A stretch of DNA of 13,451 nt from the NCBI GenBank assembly GCA_003557085.1, contig PWPR01000092.1, positions 1-13,451 of the forward strand, in the 5' to 3' direction. The notes under the pieces are model-generated. The model was given only the letters and a program-made list of their open reading frames with translations. It searched no databases and was not told where the DNA came from. This DNA is from Clostridia bacterium (GTDB lineage Bacteria > Bacillota > UBA994 > PWPR01). Made by a program: the position numbers and the translations under genes. Positions 1 to 7,033 of this stretch are shown here, piece after piece; position 1 is the first letter of the stretch; each line of letters opens with the position of its first letter.

Positions 1-933
1 CTCTGAAAGCATAATCTCATAAGGAGTCATACCCTTTTCTCTTAAAGGAACTTTGCTTACATCTAGTTCAATTCCATTGCCTTCTCTACTGGCCATCTCT
101 GCAGCTGATGAAGTAAGACCTGCTGCACCTAAATCTTGCATCCCAATGACAATTTTCTTAGCAAACAACTCTAAACAAGCTTCAATCAAGAGTTTTTCCA
201 TAAAAGGATCTCCCACTTGAACTGAAGGTCTTTTATCTTCAGAATCTTCACTAAGTTCTTCAGAAGCAAAAGTAGCACCATGAATACCATCTCTACCAGT
301 TTTTGCTCCGATAAGCATTACTGCATTTCCTACTCCAGAAGCTGAACCCAATCTTATATCATCATGATTAACAAGCCCTACACACATAGCATTAACCAAT
401 GGGTTTCCTTTGTAACTATCAGAAAAGAAAACTTCTCCTGCCACAGTAGGTATGCCCAGACAGTTTCCATATCCAGCAATCCCTGCCACAACACCATCAA
501 ATAAGTATCTAACGTGGCTATCATCCAAACTTCCAAATCTGAGACTATTAAGCAAAGCAATAGGTCTAGCACCCATTGTGAAAACATCTCTGACAATTCC
601 ACCTACACCAGTAGCTGCTCCTTGATATGGTTCAATTGCTGAAGGGTGATTATGGCTTTCCATTTTAAATACCAATGCTTGACTATCACCAATGTCAACA
701 ATACCAGCATTCTCTCCAGGACCTTGGATTACTTGATCACCTTTTGTAGGCAGCTTCTTTAGCTCAGGTTTAGAATGTTTATAGCTACAATGTTCAGACC
801 ACATTACACTAAATATTCCTACCTCAGGATATGTTGGTTTTCTACCCAATAGATCGCAAATTTTTTCATAATCGCTGTCACTGAGACCCATTTCACGCCA
901 AACTTTGTTCTTCTCTATATCTATAGTTTTCAT
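1..933 (-). CDS. purL: Phosphoribosylformylglycinamidine (FGAM) synthase subunit PurL, 3' part cut by window edge
   Basis: The first 311 residues are present and the frame runs off the left edge. PurL is the ATP-dependent synthetase subunit that, with PurQ and PurS, converts FGAR and glutamine to FGAM in the cytoplasm. Visible family motifs are SEHCSYKHS near residues 46-54, ESHNHPS near 92-98, followed by a glycine-rich nucleotide-binding stretch (ATGVGGIVRD) near 107-116, and GMQDLGAAG near 270. The short N-terminus and the separate purS and purQ genes identify the small-type PurL of Bacillus-like bacteria (usually about 740 residues), not the fused 1300-residue enzyme. The ATG overlaps the purQ stop as ATGA, and GGGTGA lies 6 nt upstream, so translation is probably coupled. 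Nothing suggests damage. Confidence 0.97.
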   Translation of the reverse strand, partial: MKTIDIEKNKVWREMGLSDSDYEKICDLLGRKPTYPEVGIFSVMWSEHCSYKHSKPELKKLPTKGDQVIQGPGENAGIVDIGDSQALVFKMESHNHPSAIEPYQGAATGVGGIVRDVFTMGARPIALLNSLRFGSLDDSHVRYLFDGVVAGIAGYGNCLGIPTVAGEVFFSDSYKGNPLVNAMCVGLVNHDDIRLGSASGVGNAVMLIGAKTGRDGIHGATFASEELSEDSEDKRPSVQVGDPFMEKLLIEACLELFAKKIVIGMQDLGAAGLTSSAAEMASREGNGIELDVSKVPLREKGMTPYEIMLSE

Positions 934-1631
934 TTGTTATCACCCCAGTGTTTCAATATTGAGTCAAAAATCAACTTGCCATCAACTGATCCTAACATAC
1001 TTTCAGCAGCTCTCTCTGGATGTGGCATCATTCCACAAATGTTCATGCTTTCATTTACTATTCCTGCTATATTTTCAATTGCTCCATTAGGATTGGCACC
1101 TTTAGTCACTTCTCCATCTTTATTGACATATCTTAATATCACTTGATTGTTATCATTTAACTTTTTAATTGTTTCTTTATCTGCAAAATAATTTCCATCC
1201 ATATGAGCAATGGGGATATTAAGAATTTTATTTTTATCAATCGAGTTCGTAAATGGTGTGTTAATATTCTCAACTCTTAAATTGACATGATCGCATCTAA
1301 ACTTTAAATGATTATTTCTTAACATTGCTCCTGGTAGCAAACCTGCTTCCAGTAATATCTGAAAACCATTGCATATACCTAGAACATAGCCACCTCTAGA
1401 AGCATGTTTGTTAACATCTTCCATTATGTTAGCAAATCTAGCTATTGCACCTGATCTTAGATAGTCTCCATAAGAAAAACCACCTGGAATTAATATTAAA
1501 TCATATTGCTTTGAGAAATTTCTATCTGCATGCCATACATAATCAGTTTCAAAACCCATAACTTCTTGGCAGACATGCATTGCATCAGCATCGCAATTTG
1601 AGCCTGGATAAACAATTATACCTGCCTTCAT
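930..1631 (-). CDS. purQ: FGAM synthase glutaminase subunit PurQ
   Basis: This 233-residue protein is a class I glutamine amidotransferase that releases ammonia from glutamine for PurL. The nucleophile elbow GICNGFQ contains Cys87, and the His/Glu pair of the triad is seen in MMPHPERAAE (His204, Glu206). The N-terminal AGIIVYPGSNCDAD and the IPGGFSYGDYLRSGA stretch (48-62) are typical of PurQ. The length matches the stand-alone subunit. The start codon shares one base with the purS stop (TAATG), and GAGGT sits 6 nt before it. The gene ends in a 4-base overlap with purL. This packing fits assembly of the PurS-PurQ-PurL complex from adjacent translation. Confidence 0.97.
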   Translation of the reverse strand: MKAGIIVYPGSNCDADAMHVCQEVMGFETDYVWHADRNFSKQYDLILIPGGFSYGDYLRSGAIARFANIMEDVNKHASRGGYVLGICNGFQILLEAGLLPGAMLRNNHLKFRCDHVNLRVENINTPFTNSIDKNKILNIPIAHMDGNYFADKETIKKLNDNNQVILRYVNKDGEVTKGANPNGAIENIAGIVNESMNICGMMPHPERAAESMLGSVDGKLIFDSILKHWGDNK

Positions 1632-1885
1632 TACTCTACCTCTTTTAGCTCATATTTGTAATCTTCTATGACTGTGTTTGCTAAAAGTCTTCTACACATC
1701 TCATCAACTCTTTCCTTGGCTACTTCCATGTTGCTTGCATCCAGTTCCAAAATCATATACTTACCTACTTTAACTTCCTCAACCTCTGAATATCCTAAAG
1801 TATGTAAAGAGTTAACTACAGCACCACCTTGAGGGTCTAGTACTCCCTCTTTCAAAGTTACATATATATTTGCAGTGTATTTCAT
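1631..1885 (-). CDS. purS: FGAM synthase subunit PurS
   Basis: This small protein of 84 residues carries the family pattern YTANIYVTLKEGVLDPQG near the N-terminus (3-20), followed by the region around SLHTLGY (26-32). PurS is the small structural subunit that bridges PurQ and PurL and helps pass ammonia between them; it has no catalytic residues of its own. The length is normal for the family. It lies between purC (4-base ATGA overlap) and purQ (1-base overlap), the usual position in Gram-positive pur operons. AGGAG lies 7 nt upstream of the ATG inside the end of purC. Confidence 0.95.
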   Translation of the reverse strand: MKYTANIYVTLKEGVLDPQGGAVVNSLHTLGYSEVEEVKVGKYMILELDASNMEVAKERVDEMCRRLLANTVIEDYKYELKEVE

Positions 1886-2595
1886 TTCTTTTCTCCTGTT
1901 ATTCTTTTTAATGCTTCCTGATAAGCTTCTTCTACTCCGCCTAGATCTCTTCTAAATCGGTCTTTATCAAGCTTTTCCATAGTATTTGCATCCCAGAATC
2001 GACATGTGTCAGGAGATATCTCATCAGCCAGTATTACTTCTCCCTGATATCTGCCAAACTCAATTTTAAAGTCAACTAAGATAATGTCATTCTTTAGCAG
2101 CTCTTCTTTCAAAATATCATTGATTTTATGAGCATAATCTTTCATTTTCGCTATCTCTTCTTTTGTAGCTAGCTCCATTGCTAAAATATGATCTTCATTT
2201 ATGACAGGATCTCCTAGCTCATCACTTTTGAGGCAAAATTCAAGTATTGGAAATGGCAGCTCTTTTCCTTCTTCAATCCCTAGTCTTCTACAAATGCTTC
2301 CTGCAGCTATATTCCTAATTATTACTTCAGTTTGAACAATTTCAACTGCCTTAACAAGCATCTCATTGTCACTTTTTAGCTCAACAAAATGATTTTCTAT
2401 GCCTCTTTCAGCTAGCAGTAAGAACCAATAAGCTGACATCTTATTATTAACTACTCCCTTACCAGCTATTGTCCCCTTCTTTTGAGCATTAAATGCAGTA
2501 GCATCGTCTTTATATTGTATCCAATATCTATTATCATTATCTGTCTTAAATACTTTTTTAGCTTTTCCTTCATATAGTTGTTCTAATTTTTGCAT
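1882..2595 (-). CDS. purC: Phosphoribosylaminoimidazole-succinocarboxamide (SAICAR) synthase
   Basis: PurC joins aspartate to CAIR using ATP to give SAICAR. The 237-residue length is that of a bacterial single-domain enzyme. Family motifs in order are LYEGKAKKVF (7-16, nucleotide loop), NKMSAYWFLLLAERG (51-65), IIRNIAAGSICRRLG (92-106), LVDFKIEFG near 174-182 and LADEISPDTCRFWD near 189-202, which holds metal and ATP ligands. The ATG is preceded by a strong AGGGGG site. Eleven bases separate it from the purB stop, the only intergenic gap inside the operon. Its product is the substrate of PurB, encoded just upstream. Confidence 0.97.
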   Translation of the reverse strand: MQKLEQLYEGKAKKVFKTDNDNRYWIQYKDDATAFNAQKKGTIAGKGVVNNKMSAYWFLLLAERGIENHFVELKSDNEMLVKAVEIVQTEVIIRNIAAGSICRRLGIEEGKELPFPILEFCLKSDELGDPVINEDHILAMELATKEEIAKMKDYAHKINDILKEELLKNDIILVDFKIEFGRYQGEVILADEISPDTCRFWDANTMEKLDKDRFRRDLGGVEEAYQEALKRITGEKK

Positions 2596-2606
2596 GATTT
2601 ATCCCC

Positions 2607-3902
2607 CTATTTAATTCCCACTCTTTTAAAAATTACATCAACGTTTTTTAAATGATATTTATCATCAAAAAACTCTTCAATTTCAAATTGAGTAAAATGA
2701 CTCATAATCTCATCATCAGCTAATAATAATCCTTTGAAATGGGTTTTCTCTTCCCATGCTTTCATTGCATTTTTTTGAACTAAATCGTAGGCATCTTCTC
2801 TTGATAAACCTTTATCAATTAAACTTAAAAGCACTCTTTGAGAAGAGGTTAGTCCTTGGCTAATTGCAATATTTCTTTGCATATTCTCTGGGTATACATG
2901 GATATTTTCCATAATATCAATAAATAGATACAACATGTAATGAACAAGAGCAGTAGAATCAGGTAAAATTACTCTCTCTACTGAAGAATGTGAAATATCT
3001 CTTTCATGCCATAAAGCCATATTCTCAATACCAGCATTAGCATAACCTCTTAAAAGTCTGGCCATACCAGTAATCCGCTCACATCTTATTGGATTGCGTT
3101 TATGTGGCATAGCAGAAGAACCTTTTTGGTTTTTTCTAAACGGCTCTTCAACTTCTCTTGTTTCTGTTTTTTGCAAACTTCTAATTTCTGTGGCAAACTT
3201 TTCTAAAGAGCCACCTAATATTGCAAGTGTAGTCAAAAGTTCTGCATGCCTATCTCTTTGTAAGGTTTGAGTTGCAATCGGAGCAGGCTTAAGTCCCATT
3301 TTATTACATACATACTCTTCTACAAAAGGCGGGATATTGGCAAATGTTCCTACTGCTCCTGACATCTTGCCATAAGCAATGTTTTCTCTTGCCCTAATAA
3401 CCCTTTCTATATTTCTTTCAATTTCAGCATACCAAAGAGCAAACTTTAAACCTAGTGTTGTCAACTCAGCATGAACACCATGAGTCCTGCCCATTATCAT
3501 GGTATCTTTATGTTTAATAGCTTGCTTTTTGATTGCAGCTTTAAATTTATTCAATTCTAATAAAATTAAGTCAATTGCTTCTACTGTAACTGCTGATAAA
3601 GCCATATCAACTACATCAGTTGATGTTAACCCGTAATGTACCCATTTTTTTTCTGGTCCTAAATACTCCGAAACACATCTAGTAAAGGCTACTACATCAT
3701 GACGTGTCTGGCTTTCAATCTCAAATATTCTTTCAACGGTAAAATCTGATTTCTCTCTTATCAAATCGACATCTTCTTTAGGGATATGTCCAAGCTCTGA
3801 CCATGCTTCACAGGCATAAATCTCAATATCAAGCCACTTTTGGAACTTATTCTCTAAAGTCCAAAGCCTAGCTATTTCAGGCCTTGTATATCTATCTATC
3901 AT
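2607..3902 (-). CDS. purB: Adenylosuccinate lyase
   Basis: This 431-residue member of the fumarase/aspartase superfamily acts twice in purine synthesis: it splits SAICAR to AICAR plus fumarate, and adenylosuccinate to AMP plus fumarate. The superfamily signature GSSAMPHKRNP lies at 261-271, with the catalytic serine in the flexible loop. Active-site histidines are visible as TRHDV (His68), HYGLTSTD (His89) and GRTHGVHAE (His141), matching the numbering I recall for the Bacillus subtilis enzyme. The ATG shares one base with the purE stop (TAATG), and AAGGAG lies 8 nt upstream. The gene is intact and of normal length. Confidence 0.97.
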   Translation of the reverse strand: MIDRYTRPEIARLWTLENKFQKWLDIEIYACEAWSELGHIPKEDVDLIREKSDFTVERIFEIESQTRHDVVAFTRCVSEYLGPEKKWVHYGLTSTDVVDMALSAVTVEAIDLILLELNKFKAAIKKQAIKHKDTMIMGRTHGVHAELTTLGLKFALWYAEIERNIERVIRARENIAYGKMSGAVGTFANIPPFVEEYVCNKMGLKPAPIATQTLQRDRHAELLTTLAILGGSLEKFATEIRSLQKTETREVEEPFRKNQKGSSAMPHKRNPIRCERITGMARLLRGYANAGIENMALWHERDISHSSVERVILPDSTALVHYMLYLFIDIMENIHVYPENMQRNIAISQGLTSSQRVLLSLIDKGLSREDAYDLVQKNAMKAWEEKTHFKGLLLADDEIMSHFTQFEIEEFFDDKYHLKNVDVIFKRVGIK

Positions 3903-4414
3903 TAGTTTTTCTCCTTAAGGTATACTTCTACTCCAACCTTTTGAAGCCTTTCATTTTTTTCTAATCCTTCTGCTGCCATTTGTGCTCTATGTGTTTTTAC
4001 TTTCTCAGCTATCGTTGGATGCTTAACTCCAAGTATTTGCATTGCCAAATGAGCGGCATTCCTTGAACCATTAATAGCTACTGTAGCTACAGGAACCCCT
4101 GGTGGCATCTGAACAATTGAGTATAGGGCATCTACGCCATCTAAAGCTTTAGATGTTAGAGGAACACCTATTACAGGCAAGTGTGTGTGTGCTGCGACTA
4201 CACCTGGAAGGGCTGCTGCCATACCTGCAGCTGCTATAATTACTTCAATACCTTTATCATGAGCAGTTTCAGCCCATTTACCTGTATTATGTGGCAACCT
4301 ATGCGCTGAAGAGACAACTATTTCATATTCCATATCAAACTTATCTAATACATCACAACACTTTTTCATTTCTGGCAAATCGGAATCGCTACCCATAATA
4401 ATACCAATTTTCAT
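3902..4414 (-). CDS. purE: N5-carboxyaminoimidazole ribonucleotide mutase (AIR carboxylase catalytic subunit)
   Basis: First gene of the purine operon, 170 residues. The N-terminal GIIMGSDSDLP (4-14) is the phosphate-binding signature. SAHR at 36-39 is the class I (mutase) form, where class II AIR carboxylases carry SAHK. AAAGMAAALPGVVAAHT (61-77) and YSIVQMPPGVPVATVAIN (98-115) follow. Class I PurE normally works with the carboxylating enzyme PurK, yet purB follows immediately and no purK is present here. It may lie elsewhere, or PurE may use CO2-rich conditions directly. AGGAGG lies 6 nt upstream of the ATG. Expression is probably set by the promoter, dyad and hairpin at 4435-4635. Confidence 0.95.
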   Translation of the reverse strand: MKIGIIMGSDSDLPEMKKCCDVLDKFDMEYEIVVSSAHRLPHNTGKWAETAHDKGIEVIIAAAGMAAALPGVVAAHTHLPVIGVPLTSKALDGVDALYSIVQMPPGVPVATVAINGSRNAAHLAMQILGVKHPTIAEKVKTHRAQMAAEGLEKNERLQKVGVEVYLKEKN

Positions 4415-4434
4415 AATAATCCTCCTATAATTTG

Positions 4435-4499
4435 AAAATAAAAAGGATTGTAGTAACTTAATTAAGTATACATACTAATCTTAAGTATCACTGCAATCC
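4435..4499 (-). terminator. Attenuator-like hairpin in the purE leader
   Basis: On the minus strand GGATTG (4450-4445 complement side at 4499-4494) pairs with CAATCC, then AGTGA with TTACT (one G-T pair) and CTTAA with TTAAG, separated by small bulges. The stem is followed at once by TTTTTATTTT. It stands between the predicted promoter and purE, with the tract ending about 20 nt before the purE ATG. It could be a regulated terminator for the operon or a partial terminator for transcripts from trmB. I see no known aptamer in the roughly 20 nt that precede it. Confidence 0.6.
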
Positions 4500-4524
4500 G
4501 CTTGAGAACAATATCGACACAAAC

Positions 4525-4553
4525 AATATAACAACTTAGTATACAATAGTCAA
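4525..4553 (-). promoter_or_regulatory. Sigma-A promoter of the purine operon
   Basis: The -35 box is TTGACT (4553-4548) and the -10 box is TATATT (4530-4525), with a 17-base spacer. This is the best promoter match between trmB and purE. Transcription would start near 4518, giving a leader of about 100 nt that contains the hairpin at 4445-4499. The -35 box and part of the spacer lie inside the large dyad at 4535-4635. Confidence 0.65.
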
Positions 4554-4635
4554 TAAAAACGAATGAAATAAATATCTCAATTTATTATAGTTCGTATAAT
4601 AATAACATTGACTGATATATACTATTTATACTAAG
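4535..4635. repeat. Nested imperfect palindrome upstream of purE
   Basis: Four pairs of inverted arms share roughly one centre near 4577-4585: CTTAGTATA (4535-4543) with TATACTAAG (4627-4635), AGTCAAT (4548-4554) with ATTGACT (4607-4613), ACGAA (4559-4563) with TTCGT (4591-4595), and AATAAAT (4567-4573) with ATTTATT (4580-4586). All arms are perfect within themselves. The structure holds the -35 box, part of the spacer and both PurBox-like cores. Confidence 0.7.
4555..4599 (-). promoter_or_regulatory. Candidate PurR operator (two inverted PurBox-like sites)
   Basis: The upstream site (4599-4587) reads TTATACGAACTAT and matches 11 of 13 positions of the Bacillus PurBox consensus AWWWCCGAACWWT. 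The second, inverted site (4567-4555, read TTCATTCGTTTTT) matches about 9 of 13. The CGAA and TTCG cores are 27 bases apart, close to the spacing expected for paired PurBoxes. The second site touches the -35 box. Binding by a PurR-type repressor is inference; no purR gene is in the window. Confidence 0.45.
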
Positions 4636-4640
4636 GTTAT

Positions 4641-5270
4641 TCATCGTGTTGCTATTAATTTATTAATTTTAGTTCCTTCACTGCTAAACTTCATTTCATA
4701 CTCTGTCATTACATTTTCTACATCTTCTGAGTGTAAGTCATAAGTATAATATTTTATATTCCACTTCTTTTCCCGTAACGTTTCTAAAGAATATTCAAAA
4801 AAAGCATTATTATCTGTTTTGAAATGAATTTCTCCATTTTTAGATAAAACTTTTTCATAGATATCTAAAAAACTCGGATGAGTAAGTCTTCTTTCTGCAT
4901 GCCTTCTCTTAGGCCAAGGATCAGAGAAATTAAGTATAATCCTATTTAGTTCACCACTATCAAATACATTTAATAAATCGTTAGCATCAAACCTTAAAAG
5001 TTTAACATTGCTTAACTCCTCCTCTTCAAACTTTCTAAGAGCTCTCACTAAAACCTTACTATATCTCTCTATGCCAATAAAGTTGATATTTGTGTTCCTT
5101 TTACTTATCTGCTCAAGAAATCCACCTAACCCCATTCCTATCTCTAGCCATAGAGGATTATCATTTCCAAACAACTCTGTCCATTGTCCCTTATATACAG
5201 CTGGGTAATTAACTGTAAACATGTTTTTGTTAATTTTCTCGTTTTGGTTTTTCACCTGTCTTAATCTCAT
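4641..5270 (-). CDS. trmB: tRNA (guanine-N7)-methyltransferase
   Basis: TrmB methylates G46 in the variable loop of tRNAs using S-adenosylmethionine. The 209-residue length is normal. The SAM-binding motif LEIGMGLGGF lies at 42-51, GIERY at 66-70, and the family signature NFSDPWPKRRHAERRLT at 114-130 contains the Asp and the basic residues needed for activity. HFKTDN (149-154) and TEYEMKF near the C-terminus (189-195) complete the pattern. The start is supported by AAAGGTGA about 8 nt upstream. It lies between the guaA terminator and the purine operon, and I see no terminator between trmB and purE, so some read-through into the pur leader is possible. Confidence 0.96.
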   Translation of the reverse strand: MRLRQVKNQNEKINKNMFTVNYPAVYKGQWTELFGNDNPLWLEIGMGLGGFLEQISKRNTNINFIGIERYSKVLVRALRKFEEEELSNVKLLRFDANDLLNVFDSGELNRIILNFSDPWPKRRHAERRLTHPSFLDIYEKVLSKNGEIHFKTDNNAFFEYSLETLREKKWNIKYYTYDLHSEDVENVMTEYEMKFSSEGTKINKLIATR

Positions 5271-5325
5271 TTATATTATCACCTTTATTTAACTTGTGTA
5301 TATTTTATCATATTTTTTATCACTA

Positions 5326-5334
5326 TTTATAGCA
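5326..5334 (-). promoter_or_regulatory. Possible extended -10 promoter for trmB
   Basis: The minus strand reads TGCTATAAA (5334-5326), a TG-extended -10 element, downstream of the guaA terminator and about 56 bases before the trmB ATG. No good -35 box lies 16-18 bases upstream, so this is a weak call. A promoter is expected here because the terminator should isolate trmB from guaA. Confidence 0.35.
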
Positions 5335-5369
5335 TCTTTCTTTCATATAATGCTTTATCAAAGCAATCT

Positions 5370-5405
5370 AAAAGAAAACCCACTTTTTTTATGGGTTTTC
5401 TATTT
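5370..5405 (-). terminator. Rho-independent terminator after guaA
   Basis: GAAAACCCA (5374-5382) and TGGGTTTTC (5392-5400) form a perfect 9-bp stem, extended by one A-T pair, with a 9-base loop. On the minus strand it is followed by TTTT and lies about 20 bases after the guaA stop. The other side also has a T-rich tract, but no plus-strand gene leads into it. Confidence 0.85.
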
Positions 5406-5419
5406 TTATCGATTTATTA

Positions 5420-6955
5420 CTATTCCCACTCTATTGTTGCAGGTGGCTTGCTTGTTATGTCATATACTACCCTATTAACACCTTCTACTTCATTAACAAT
5501 TCTAGAAGATATTTTGGCTAAAATGTCATAAGGAATTCTAGCCCAGTCTGCAGTCATTGCATCAGTTGAAGCTACAGCTCGCAGAGCTATCAGATCTGAA
5601 TAAGTTCTTTCATCACCCATCACACCAACACTTCTTACCCCTGGTAAAACTGCAAAAGCCTGCCAAATTTCATCGTAAAGACCCGCTTTGTCAATTTCAT
5701 CTCTGAAAATAGCATCTGCCTCTTGCAGTAAGGCAATCTTCTCCTCAGTTATATCTCCAATAATTCGAATTGCCAATCCAGGACCTGGAAATGGCTGCCT
5801 CTTAATAATCTCATCAGGAATACCTAATTCACTTCCTACTTCACGAACTTCATCTTTGAATAATTCCCGTAAAGGCTCTATCAAAGAAAATTCTAAATCT
5901 TCTGGCAATCCCCCTACATTATGGTGAGACTTGATCAAGGCAGCTGTATTAGTACCACTTTCAATAACATCTGGATAAATAGTGCCTTGTACTAGGAAGT
6001 CTACTCGCCCCAGCTTGTTTGCTTCTTCTTCAAAAACCCGAATAAATTCTTCTCCGATAATTTTCCTTTTCTTCTCTGGATCTGTGACTCCAGCCAGTTT
6101 AGAAAGGAATCTTTGTCTTTCATCAGCATAAATTAGTTTCATACCCATTTGCTTATCAAATGTTTCAATAACCTGCTTTGCCTCATCTTTTCTCAGCAAA
6201 CCATGATTCACAAAGATACAAGTTAATTGATCACCTATAGCTTTATGTACTATTGTTGCTGCTACTGAAGAGTCTACTCCACCAGAAAGACCACAAACTA
6301 CTCTTTTATTCCCCACAAGTTTTTTAATCTTGCTTACCTGCTCTTCTATAAAATAATCTAGTTTCCAATCTGCTGATAGTTTCGCTACATTGAATAAGAA
6401 ATTTCCAATAATATCTCTACCTTTTTCTGTGTGCTCTACTTCTGGATGAAATTGCACACCATAAATTTTTCTATCTTTATTCATAAATGCAGCAACTGGT
6501 GTGTTCTCGGTTTTTGCAGCAACTTCAAAACCTTTTGGCATCTCAACCAAACTATCACCATGGCTCATCCACAATGAAGTATTGTCATTAACTGATTTTA
6601 ATAAATCTGACTCTCCTACCTTAACAAGTTTAGCTAAACCATACTCTCTTTTTAGAGATCTTTCAACTTTACCTCCGAAGGTATCTGTAATGATTTGCAT
6701 TCCATAACAAATCCCAAGTATTGGTATTTCTAAACTAAAAATCTCTTCTGTTATCTTTGGTGCATTTTCATCATAAATACTATTTGGTCCTCCAGAGAAA
6801 ATAACAGCATCTGGATTGAGTTCTTTCACTCTAGCAAAATCAATATTAAAAGGTACTATCTCACAATACACATGATGTTCCCTAATTCTTCTAGCAATAA
6901 GTTTTGCCGTTTGCCCCCCAAAATCATATACAAGAACTAATTGTCGCTTCATCAT
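5420..6955 (-). CDS. guaA: GMP synthase (glutamine-hydrolysing)
   Basis: GuaA converts XMP to GMP with ATP and glutamine. The N-terminal amidotransferase domain (about 1-190) shows the nucleophile elbow GICYGMQ with Cys83 and the His170/Glu172 pair in QFHPEVEH. The ATP-pyrophosphatase domain carries the P-loop LSGGVDSS (223-230), and the C-terminal dimerisation domain contains RQPFPGPGLAIR and ends in KPPATIEWE. The 511-residue length is standard. Two ATG codons stand side by side: AGGAGG is 4 nt before the first and 7 nt before the second (6952), so the second may be the real start, a one-residue difference. It has its own promoter and terminator and so forms a single-gene unit beside the purine operon. 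Confidence 0.98.
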   Translation of the reverse strand: MMKRQLVLVYDFGGQTAKLIARRIREHHVYCEIVPFNIDFARVKELNPDAVIFSGGPNSIYDENAPKITEEIFSLEIPILGICYGMQIITDTFGGKVERSLKREYGLAKLVKVGESDLLKSVNDNTSLWMSHGDSLVEMPKGFEVAAKTENTPVAAFMNKDRKIYGVQFHPEVEHTEKGRDIIGNFLFNVAKLSADWKLDYFIEEQVSKIKKLVGNKRVVCGLSGGVDSSVAATIVHKAIGDQLTCIFVNHGLLRKDEAKQVIETFDKQMGMKLIYADERQRFLSKLAGVTDPEKKRKIIGEEFIRVFEEEANKLGRVDFLVQGTIYPDVIESGTNTAALIKSHHNVGGLPEDLEFSLIEPLRELFKDEVREVGSELGIPDEIIKRQPFPGPGLAIRIIGDITEEKIALLQEADAIFRDEIDKAGLYDEIWQAFAVLPGVRSVGVMGDERTYSDLIALRAVASTDAMTADWARIPYDILAKISSRIVNEVEGVNRVVYDITSKPPATIEWE

Positions 6956-6979
6956 CTTTCCTCCTAGCGATTTTCAAAG

Positions 6980-7008
6980 ATTATAGCAAATTCGCAAGTA
7001 CTTGCCAA
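6980..7008 (-). promoter_or_regulatory. Sigma-A promoter of guaA
   Basis: TTGGCA (7008-7003) and a perfect TATAAT (6985-6980) are separated by 17 bases. Transcription would begin near 6973, about 18 bases before the ATG pair, with AGGAGG in between. No terminator separates it from the methyltransferase gene upstream, so read-through may also contribute. Confidence 0.75.
6991..7008. promoter_or_regulatory. Palindromic operator candidate within the guaA promoter
   Basis: GCAAGTACTTGC (6994-7005) is a perfect 12-base palindrome. With the flanks, TTCGCAAGTACTTGCCAA (6991-7008) keeps twofold symmetry except for one pair. It fills most of the spacer and overlaps the -35 box, the position expected for a repressor. 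The binding protein is unknown. Confidence 0.45.
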
Positions 7009-7033
7009 GCAAAATACGAATATCTAGCTAAAC

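Noticed and set aside
378..602. Minus-strand frame of 74 codons inside purL
   Set aside because: It is a shifted frame of purL, whose own frame shows clear family motifs throughout; no ribosome site precedes it.
905..1146. Two plus-strand frames of 61 and 70 codons opposite purQ and purL
   Set aside because: They lie antisense to well-conserved coding sequence, are low-complexity, and lack ribosome sites.
4607..4635. Divergent plus-strand promoter in the mirrored half of the purE dyad
   Set aside because: TTGACT is present, but TATACT lies only 13-14 bases away, and no plus-strand gene follows.
4415..4640. Guanine, PRPP or ZTP riboswitch before purE
   Set aside because: None of the conserved aptamer cores known for these classes is present, and only about 20 nt precede the hairpin in the predicted leader.
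5296..5478. Plus-strand frame across the guaA terminator
   Set aside because: It translates the terminator hairpin and the end of guaA in reverse; the hydrophobic look comes from AT-rich sequence.
6991..7020. PurBox pair at the guaA promoter
   Set aside because: TTCG and CGAA cores are present, but they are 22 bases apart and in the opposite orientation to the purE pair; the flanks do not match the consensus.
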